Source of the DNA: Terebella lapidaria
Taxonomy: Eukaryota > Annelida > Polychaeta > Terebellida > Terebellidae
Assembly (NCBI GenBank): GCA_949152475.1
Contig: OX424555.1
Coordinates: 70,881,499 to 70,945,498, forward strand
Direction: 5' to 3'
DNA: 64,000 nt
Every line of letters starts with the position of its first letter. The first letter of the stretch is position 1. Under the pieces are notes generated by a model. That model made no database searches. It was given only the letters and a program-made list of their open reading frames with translations, and had not been told where the DNA came from. Below, in pieces: positions 12,055 to 64,000 of the stretch. The translations under genes were made by a program, and so were the position numbers.

Positions 12055-14507
12055 CGATCAACGCTCATCACTCAGATTGAAAAATTGTCACCAAGAATCA
12101 ACTTTGGACCTAACGGAGCAGCACTACAGCTGAACATGGTGCCAGCAAGGACGAACCCAGATCAGCAGGGTCCTGTCACAAACAAACCACGGATCAACCA
12201 GTCCATACCACCCTGAGCAACATATCATCCCTTCCGATGAACCCGAACTAGCATGTCAGAATCACAGACCGGTTTTCCACTCAAAATTTTGTCAACACAT
12301 GACCCCACTGAGGATATTCCCCAAAGACCTCATGAGTATCACAAACCACCATGTAAAAGACACGGACCTTTCCAAACAGAATGGCAAAATAGTCCTGGAT
12401 CGCCCCGGATGACCCGGGTAGTGAATGTGACTCACATGATTTGGATGGTGGCAGAACGTTATGTGCCCATCATAGAGCCAACACAGACCTGATTCAAGAC
12501 TAGAAAAAAAAAAACAGTTCTGAAAGGCCTGATTCACCAATTCTTCCCTGCTCATCAATGATATGTGGAAGAGCCCTGTATTTTTTGTGAGTTCGCTATG
12601 GTGTCCAGTGAAAATCCAGTGAAAATCCGTAAGGGTTTTCATACATTTTTCCCATTCTATCAAAAATTTCGGAGTCAAGGAATCAACTGAATGATCTTTG
12701 ACCTAGGTCTCGAGTGTTTCAAGTGGGCTCCGAAACGATGGGCTGTTAAGTGCCCAAATATAGTATGCATACAAGTAATAATTGTTGTCATGGCATTCAC
12801 ACTTGAAGCGAACGAATGGTGGATACACGAAGAGCACAAATCATGATATTCACTGACCTTATAGTATCATACATTTGCGACACAAGTCACAATTGTTTCA
12901 CTAGAAATAGATTGGTTTAGTCATAGATTGGTTTTCGATATTGGTGGGGGGGGGGGGGTCAAACTTTGAAAACTCATTTCTCGGAAAAACCATAAACCCC
13001 CCACCCAGTAAATAATGACCGGCCCCTAAATAAGCTGCCTTCTATTTGTGGTGGATTTCCTGGTAATACTAGTATCGGAATGCAAAAGTAAATTTAGTGT
13101 ATAATATAGAGCAAAGAAAAAATTGGCCACAATTTTAAACAAATTTGTGAAGTTTCCGACAACGTATATTCCGTGTAGAGACGATAGTGATGCAGTTAAG
13201 TAGGCAGTGCCTTAAGCAACATAGAATATTTTATTTTTTCACCAGGCGATGTTGGTTTTGGGCAGCTATGATGCATTTTCTTGTTTAGGAAGGTGCTATG
13301 GACCGTCAAAGTGAGATCATTTAACATTGAGTTGAATGGCCACTATAATTAATACATTTGTATTGTTACGTCATACCGTACCACATGACACAACAGTCCT
13401 GGGATAGAGTTTTCCCAGGTCGGGTCACACCACTCTCTGGTCACACCAGACACATTTCACTATCCCATTATAGGCCTACATGACGTTTTCTGACAGAGGG
13501 TGAGAAAGCCTCATTTTCATGACACCATACAATCATTTGGGGGATGATCAATGCCATGTGGTCAATTTGCCAGGTGATTCTTAAGCAGCCCACAAAAATA
13601 TTACTCCACATATTCCTGTAATTCTCAACCCTAACGTTACATGTAGGGCGATAATATCTCCTACTATATCCTACTTCGAATGAATCGAATATTCTCGATT
13701 TCTTGAGCGATTTTCAATATTCTCAATTTACTAAGTCTGCATCGCAGGAAGAACTCCAGCTAGAAGCAAGTCGTTTCGTCGATCGTCCTTATTTAACGCT
13801 CATACTTTATTATATGAAATAGATGAAAGTTGTAGAGGTTAGGCCAAATCCAAGTTCTTGGGTACATTTTGTTCTCTAGCAATACTGATTCATTTAAAAT
13901 ATTTTCATCTTTGTTGACAATAAATATGTTTGCTCACATATAAATTATTTCCATGACACGTTTTACACTCAACAACTCTTATAAGGCATATCTATGTAGG
14001 CCTACTAGATTGCATTTCTGGGAAATAGATTATTACATTAACATGTGTATATATATTTTATATTATTATATACTGCTAAGAATCCCGACGTTGTCATTGG
14101 TTAAAAACTGGTCACGTGTCTATGCATAAAAGTACATATTCACCAGACCAGCCGGTGAAGTTTTTTTGATATTCACCGATCGGTCCATATCACATATATG
14201 TACCTCTCGCCAAAGAGCATCTCAAATGCTTTGTCATGGTTGTTTTTTCTGTTACTAGTATCGCGTATCCAGTGATATAGTGAATTGAATGAGCTTGTTT
14301 CAGAAATCATTCCTCGTTTGTTTATAGTGTTCCTGAAATATTGACATCAAACTGAAATTTAAATGCCTGACTGCTGGAATGGCGCGCAGTACTTATTCGA
14401 ATCAACACATGGTAGTTTTAGATGTATTATGTTCATATCATATCCACGTCATACATAAACATTGCTTCAGTATTTGCATGAACTTTTCACATGTATTATA
14501 TAATAGA
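12055..14507. other. Intergenic, no gene recognised
   Basis: This stretch has short uninformative frames on both strands, a G-run near 12943-12958, and at 14130-14222 a diverged relative of the foldback element that follows (shared GTACCTCTCGCCAAAGA). Nothing else is supported. Confidence 0.55.
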
Positions 14508-14652
14508 ACAAATATTAACTTTTGGTTTCGGTGAATACGTGATAATATGTACCTCTCGCCAAAGACATATTCACCTCGCAAGCTCGGTGAATATGTCTTT
14601 CGCGAGAGGTACATATTTTCACGTATTCACCTCACCAAAAGTCAATATTTGT
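14508..14652. repeat. Foldback element with about 68-nt arms
   Basis: The left arm 14508-14575 and right arm 14585-14652 are near-perfect inverted copies around a loop of about 9 nt. Both arms contain GGTGAATACGTGA and ATGTACCTCTCGC. The transcript would form a long hairpin. A partial second copy at 14130-14222 suggests a dispersed family. Confidence 0.8.
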
Positions 14653-16772
14653 ATAATGTACAATAACTGCAGACAATTAGTATTCGAAATATGAAGTGTT
14701 TCTCATTGGAATATTCGAATATATTGACGTTGCTCAGTAAACACAAATGTGGTAGTTTTCTCTTTTAGTATTATAAGTGAAGGTATATCGCAATCGTAAG
14801 TTACCGGACGATCTAGTTGTCTCCCCGCAGGGGAGACTTCTTAAATGCTCTCTGAGATTCCCATGGATGAAATACTCTTCGACTGGGGGAAAAACCTGGT
14901 TTCCAAGAGGAAATACTTTGAACGTATGTACTATCGAGCTCGACGTAAATAATTCAGTTAATTAATATGATCTGACGAATATTTTCGTCGAATGGAGCAA
15001 AATTTTCGTCAATATCCCCGATTTACGTGAACATTAGCGTGTCGGCTGGATTTGAGAATAAATGTATGCCACGGTGTGCATTCAGTCAACCGAGTATCAC
15101 TTTTGTCCTAACTGCCGAACCATCAATCACTTCTCACGCTTTTACTTTCTGTTATTGCCTAATTTTCCTTGTTTCGGAGCATCAAAATTAGCCCATTTGT
15201 TTTGTTCCATTTTCTGACTGCATTTTGACTTCTAACAATCATATGCATTTATTTTTCGCTCTCCCATAACGAGCTAATTTTTCGCTAGGGAAGTGCGGAA
15301 TGTTGGGAACCGTGGTACTGATCGTTGGCAATGTGTAAAAGTCGAAATGGGTTCCGAGTTCAACACCACCGACTCCCAGGGTGATATTTCGGTGCTTATA
15401 ACTTTTCCGACGGTACTCAAATTTTTTATATACTTTTAATATGGGCATATATTGTCATCTATGTGTTCACTATTGACCAAGAACAACTTTACGAGTATAT
15501 TGAATGTTGGGCCAAATTGGAAACGGTGCTGAATTTTATAAACCTTGCTATTTTTGATGGGCGTACTCGATCAGGAACTACTATTCATACGAACTACCAA
15601 TTGTATTCGCCCTGCCTGAACATCGTATGTGCGCATGAAATTGAATTCAAAACAGAACGTGCTAGAGATGAGCGCACTACTTCTTTTATCCGGGGAGATC
15701 TGGTGCTTTGCACCAGTTATGATTCTTGTCAATAATTAAAGTCTTGCAAATTTGATCCTGTGAAATATTCATCAAGGCTGGTAAATTCAGCAACCGAAAC
15801 CGCGATCAACGTCGTTTACCTGAGTGGGGAATTCCAACTGTAGTCATTGACGTTATGTGACTCAAGTACGTGTATTCAATGATAAGAAGGTCGCTATTCT
15901 TATCGGCAGAAAGCTTTAATCATGTAATCGATAACACCGGAATGAACGATACTATGTGCAAATGTACAATATTCTGCCACACCTGAAATTCGTTCAAGAG
16001 ATGGATTGGACAGAGCAGGACAAAGGTACAGTTGACGGGATGAAGTGTCACGGTTTGATGTGTAAATGCATGAAACACTCCATATTTATTGTGTAACATA
16101 CTGGGACCCCTCATGCCCTTTGTAACACGCATACACATTTCATGACGGGCATGTGAACGCACAATGACTGGGGTGCACATTTGGGCGAAAAAAAGACATC
16201 ATATATATACATTTTTGCTCGTGAAGGTGTGGTGCATTTTATACTGTTTATAGTGTAATGACATTAAATAGTAAAATCCAGATTTCTACCAAAACTTTCG
16301 CAGTGAAGCACTTTTACCAAAACATCCAATTTTACCATCCAATTAGAATTCATCACGCTGATAACACCCTGCTTGATCGTTCATTCATTATCAAGTACTC
16401 CTATGTGTAATTTGTACATGTATCATGTGTGTTTATAATTTAGGTATATTGTATGAAGCATATTCAATGTTCACATGATTTATGTCAAAATTACATTTGA
16501 CATTTATGTCAAAATTACATTTTCAGTTTTGCACTGAAAAAAATTATCAGGTTCTCTTTGCAGACTCCTGAAAGGCCATTACTGATACACGTACATGTAA
16601 CTTGACGGTCACCACGAGACATGGCACATGACTCCTACGTCAGAACAGCACTACACTTGGTTAGATCATTGGAGCACGCGTATTTATATATATAAGTTAC
16701 GGATTAGATACATTCATGTGATGCAATATTGATAACGATCAATTTTACTTGGGTGATTGTCTACTGCAACAG
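14653..16772. other. Intergenic; probably holds the 5' exon of the TSG101-like gene
   Basis: The first TSG101-like exon I can place begins at a splice acceptor (16772/16773), and the frame just upstream is closed without an ATG. The initiator exon, expected to encode about 10-15 residues, must therefore lie in this stretch. I could not identify it. Confidence 0.4.
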
Positions 16773-18813
16773 ATACAATACATACACCCAGAACTTGCCA
16801 GGGACGACATCACAACCTGCATACAACAGTACACGGATTTGAGACCAGTGAGGGACACATTTGGTAAGATTCCAACAATTCTACACACACAAACCCACGA
16901 AATCCATATATCGATATCTAGCACTCAACCATGGTATATGATCATCAGAGTGATGTAATTGCAGTGTTCAATGATGGAAGTCGCCAAGAATTACTGTGTC
17001 TGCAAGGAACAATTCCCGTGATGTATAATGGTTTGTCTCGAAGTGACACTAAGTCTTGCCTTTTGACTCGTTGTCGTCAATACTATACTTTAACAATATT
17101 TATGATGATATGAATAATATCAGACTTCTCCGAAGACCAAAAATATATTACGCTTCATTCCTACGTTTGTTTAGACCTAGCGTACAATATCCCGGTGTGC
17201 ATATGGCTGCTGGAAAATCATCCTTACTACGCCCCGGTGGTGTTTGTGAAACCAACGAGTGCGATGCAGATCATACCAGGTCGTCACGTGAACGCTGACG
17301 GGCGTGTCTATATACCATACTTGCACGATTGGGAGCATGTAGGTTTCCAAATCTATCCTTAAATTTTTAAAGCACACGACTTCGACGATTTGACACTTCA
17401 AATCTATTACCAGGGTTTAGACAATGTATACGTGTATTGCCCGTATTATAATGCCTCATATATTTGGCAACACAGCCGAAAACGGATCTACAGGGTCTGG
17501 TGGAGATGATGAGGGTGATGTTTGGTGAGGAGCCTCCAGTTTGTGCCCGGAGAACTCGCACAAGTCAACAGAGTCAATATCAGGCTATAGGTGCCCTAAG
17601 TGATACAGGTGATGGCAAACTTCAAACATAACCGGCGATTGTCATCATACCACTCTCTTCATCATCACATTGCTGCAGTCACAATCTTGATGAAGATGTA
17701 TGATAATATACAACTCAGCACAAAGTATATGAACTAATGTTTCATGTTGTGAACGGTGTCTATCTTACACATTTACATGTATTTTTGCAACATCTTAATT
17801 GCTACAGTTGGAAGGATGCACTTGAAACATACATGTATCCAGAGTCCAAAAGATGAGCCAACACAGACCATTCCGCCTACAGCATTCCAACGTATACTAA
17901 AACCCTATCTACGCGATCTCTTCTCCAAAGCAAAGGTTGGTCATCGCGAACGTTGTACATACATGAACGTCCTCATATTGACAGGACATTTGAATAAATC
18001 GCTTCATGGAGGGAACACAAATTTGTCTGTTCACAGAAAGATGTTTACCCTGCAGACTCGGAAGGCGATTATGTCGCTTTACGTTTCACAGACAACAGCG
18101 CTGTGTATGAAGACATAACGTGTCTGGATAACACAGTACGAGTTCCAGAGAACCGCGAGGTAAGCAGAGTTCTACAGACGTTGAACCAGACGTTGAACCA
18201 GACGTTGAACCAGACGATTCGTATCTATGGGCTGAATATCTCAAGTACAGTTCAATAATATTAATGCTTACTCACTGCGTAGGTACAGAGCTTGAAAACA
18301 GCAGTAGAGTTGCAGCAGATGGGACAAGAAATGGGTGCTCTTGTCTCCCAACTCCAAGCCATGTGTACACGAGTAACTGATCTGGCGAATCCACTCTATA
18401 AGCAGTATGTTTATGTGCCAAAACTACTATGCTAAACTAGGGGTACAGTCCAATATGACATGCAACAAATTAATAAAAAGTAATTGGTTAATTGAAGGCA
18501 AATAAACCATTTGAAAACGATGTGTTATCCAGTTTGCGCGATGCTATTGAGGAGAAACGTGCATTAGAGAAAAATCTTCATCAACTCGAGAAGTCTTTGG
18601 CAAGAAAAGAGATCGACCCAACAGTTTATGCCGAGGTAAAGTAATGACAAAAATGATGACGAAAAACACTATATCACTAAAAAGGACTTGCAGCTAACGT
18701 CTGGTTTGAATATTTGTAATTTGCAGACAGTTCGTGATTTATCAAGACGCCAGACGATATGTGGTGATGTCATGAACAAATACCGTGGAGTTGCTGGAAT
18801 GCCAGAGTCATAG
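16773..18813 (+). CDS. Divergent TSG101-like ESCRT-I subunit (5' exon missing)
   Basis: TSG101 binds ubiquitinated cargo and P[ST]AP motifs and is the ESCRT-I subunit that sorts cargo into multivesicular bodies. Exons with matching phase are 16773-16863, 16965-17030, 17175-17338, 17476-17608, 17808-17935, 18037-18159, 18283-18404, 18533-18635 and 18727-18813, giving about 338 residues. The UEV domain fills the first 140 or so: FNDGSRQELL, GTIPVMYN, YNIPVCIWLLENHP, HVNADGRVYIPYLHDWEH, GLVEMMRVMFGEEPPV. The C-terminus matches the steadiness box without gaps (NPLYKH, IDPTVYAETVRDLSRRQ, AGMPES then stop). The linker between them is short and poorly conserved, with no proline-rich run. Human TSG101 has PTAPLYK where this has LANPLYK. 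The UEV family lacks the E2 cysteine, as here. The end of the fourth listed exon could also be 17590. It may be a fast-evolving orthologue or a paralogue. Confidence 0.85.
18176..18216 (+). repeat. 12-bp tandem repeat, 3.4 copies
   Basis: AGACGTTGAACC is repeated three times plus five bases, just inside the TSG101-like intron that begins at 18160. It is noncoding. Confidence 0.9.
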
Positions 18814-21433
18814 AAAATACCGCTACTTGATGAATTCTCACTGGCGGAAGGCAGCGACAGAAAGGGTGACTGTCAACAGCTTAGTACATACATTGGAAGA
18901 CTGGCGTCATCTGAAAATACAACAAAACCATCATGCATTCATACCTTGAAGAACGAAGTTACAGGAATTGTTAAAATGGTGACCAACATCCCGGAACTGT
19001 TGATTGATGACCTTGAACTTGACCTTGGGTGATAATGAATAGTCTAATGAAAGTCATTTTGCAACTAAAGTGAACAAATTGGCTTCTGGAGACATTTGTG
19101 AATAGAGGTCAGCTTTTATTTTAAGCGTATAGGAAGTCATCTGTGGTACATTAATAGCGTGTGACGGCCTTGAATTGACATTGGGTGGCCTAGAGTGCTC
19201 CAAAGCAGAATTATCTGTATGTACCACTCAAAATGTTCAAATTGGTGATAAAAGAAAAAAAACAGTATAATATAGATATTTTATTTGTAGTGAAATAATA
19301 GGATATGCTGTAAATATTGCTGACCTTGAAGGTGACATCAAAGTGCTCCAAAGCAAGGGTGCGTCCAATGCATAATACCAGTGCAAATTTGTGATCATAG
19401 GCGAAATGGTGTAGAGGTGTAGAAAATTGAATTAAGCAAAAAGATATGGTGCATATGTTGGCAATTTTGAAATGACATTGAGTGCTTATATTATAAGCAT
19501 GAAGTGGAATCTAGGGAAGATTTCCTGGTGACTCCGAGCATGACTTCAAATAAGTCTTGAGAAATAGTTGTTTGATACCCATGGGATGTGTTACAAATCT
19601 CTCTTGTATAGACTTTTCCAGAACCAATGCTGAGAATGCGACTTGGATCACTTTACCCCAGTGTGTGGTTCACCTTACCCCAAACCCGGGATAACATGTG
19701 CCACAAGAACTTTTTTCTGATTGGTATTTATTATAACTGCTAGAAAATGTTCAAAGCACTGTCCATTGCAAATAAATCGACAAATAATAAACAGAAACCC
19801 ATCTCTTATGGGTTTCTGCAATAAGTTAACTAATAACAGATAACTCACCTTTCTTGTACGATTATTGTGGACTATTTCGCGGCAAATTTTAGTTGGCTCA
19901 ACTTACCCCCCTCCCCCAGTCTCCCCTACTGGTGAGTTCCATACCCTCAGTTACAAATACTGAATATGTTCAAATGGGAGACCAACGACAACTGCAAATT
20001 GATCTTGTTCATTCTTTACAGCACTGACAAATTTTGCCCACTTCTGGAGGAAACAGTCATGCATAGCACTGTATGTGTTGTTGACATATTTTACACATTA
20101 AGTAGTGTGATCTCTCCTTTGTCATCCTGTATAAATGCCAAAAAATCAAACAGACACACAATAATATACATGTACATTATAATACCGGGGTATGTATCAT
20201 TCAAGCACTGATATGATACGACAATTTGCGAATAGGAAGATACATTTCGGTATTTTGCTCAGGATCGAGTTATTTGCTATGAAAACATTTTGGTGAAATT
20301 GGTTATATTTTATAACAACAAATACAGGTCTACATTCAGTTTATGCATTTATTTTTTTTCAATATGTTTTTTTTCTCTCCATGGAAATACATGTAGGCCT
20401 ACACACGTACATTTGCCCAAGTTTTGGTTCGTTCCTTAGTAAATTGTTTGAAGTGTATAAACGGCAATGATATTTTTACAGACGGCTCAAATATTAAAGG
20501 GTTTTATATAAAATTCCAAACTAGAATACTAACAGCTGTGAAACAAAAATCAAAAACATATAAATAGGTCAATAAAAATCACTAGATGCTCATATCCCAA
20601 CCAAAACCTTCCAGTTTTTCCCATACGTCTGCGATATCAAAATTTATTCGATAATCAGGGACAACCAAGGTTTGTTTGTACAAAGTTTTGTAGATAGTCT
20701 TTGATTAAATGATGTGACGAAACCACATAAAAATCTCAATATTGAGCACTTTGTTTTAAAAATTCAAAAGAGGAATATGCTTAGGCAAGATTACATTATG
20801 ACGGTGAATCATGCTAGAATCTCTATCACCAGTAACCATCACATGTGGCAACAACGGTATACATGTGCCATACTTGGTAAGATATAATTATAGAAGATCC
20901 TTGTTGTAAGGATGTAATTGATCTCACCAGTGTTATTAAATCCACAGTCATCTATCGTGGCCACTCACGTAGTTCCGCTGTTGTGATGCTTGTATGTCGT
21001 GTATCGTTATAGACTTTCCATAACTTGTACCGATTTTGTAGCCAAATATCCAGTGGCAAGTTGTCGTACGATACGATCCGTCGTAGGTTCAGATCTGTCA
21101 TCATGACCATCAGAATATAGATTCGTTGAAAGTATATGTACACTACAGTAAATAAATCTACGTTTACGATGCAGTGTGTTCAATAAATTCGAACTGTAGG
21201 CTACTGTAATTTTCTTTGGATTTGTGGCTCGAGCCTCGACTGAGACCCCGAACACTCGGGCGGAGAACGAATGATTGAACCATCAAACCGTCCTTGACAT
21301 TCATTGAGCAGTGATGAGCGCTCAACAAAATCCAACCTGTTCTGTAAAACGCAGTCATAAGTTTAGAACATATAACTTTACAGCTATGGCACTGATCGAA
21401 TGATTGCCATTGAGGTACAGCCGATAATTTCAA
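18814..21433. other. Intergenic between TSG101-like gene and SMG1
   Basis: No gene is recognised. The stretch from about 19000 to 19560 has scattered GACCTTGAA words like those of the satellite at 53190-55390 and may be a decayed copy of that repeat family. The last 200 bases before 21434 are the likely SMG1 5' UTR and promoter, but I see no decisive signal. Confidence 0.5.

Positions 21434-64000
<42,567 letters not shown>

Noticed and set aside
12253-12678. Opposed open frames of 79 and 128 codons
   Set aside because: They overlap each other on opposite strands, show no recognisable domain and have no splice context.
15463-15735. 90-codon plus-strand open frame upstream of the TSG101-like gene
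   Set aside because: No similarity to a UEV N-terminus and no ATG at its start; it does not serve as the missing first exon.
18811-18813. TAG as a recoded or read-through codon in the TSG101-like gene
   Set aside because: The protein already ends where human TSG101 ends, so a normal stop is the simpler reading; kept only as a low-interest finding.

Overview
This is nuclear DNA from an animal, most likely a marine invertebrate. Its genes are broken by many short GT-AG introns and match animal eIF2-alpha, TSG101 and SMG1. It also carries a DIRS-type retrotransposon, a hAT-like MITE, long low-copy repeats and many 'acatgtaca' strings. A lophotrochozoan or a cephalochordate would fit; I cannot name the species.

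Layout. (1) 44-6609, minus strand: a whole-looking, young DIRS-like tyrosine-recombinase retrotransposon with identical 211-bp inverted terminal repeats and a textbook internal complementary region. (2) 6811-8757, minus: EIF2S1 (eIF2-alpha), seven coding exons. (3) 8758-16772: noncoding, with a 1.17-kb imperfect palindrome, a hAT-like MITE and a small foldback element. (4) 16773-18813, plus: nine exons of a divergent TSG101-like gene, found by splicing short reading frames by eye; its first exon was not found. (5) 21434 to the window end, plus: SMG1, the nonsense-mediated-decay kinase. I place 71 coding exons with consistent phase, about 3453 codons. The C-terminal part with the FATC domain lies beyond the window.

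One SMG1 intron (35117-57715, 22.6 kb) cuts the kinase domain just after the activation segment. It holds four single-exon class A GPCR genes, three on plus and one on minus. It also holds a TA-flanked MITE, nested copies of an unclassified TTAG...CTAA element, a 1067-bp tandem duplication, and a 134-bp satellite. The satellite monomers contain perfect nuclear-receptor-type sites: DR1 and ERR/NR5A half-sites.

Functionally, EIF2S1 (translation initiation and stress response), SMG1 (mRNA surveillance) and TSG101 (ESCRT-I sorting) are housekeeping neighbours and show no sign of being one system. The most unusual parts are the GPCR cluster nested in the SMG1 kinase intron, the receptor-site-rich satellite beside it, and the fast-evolving TSG101-like gene.
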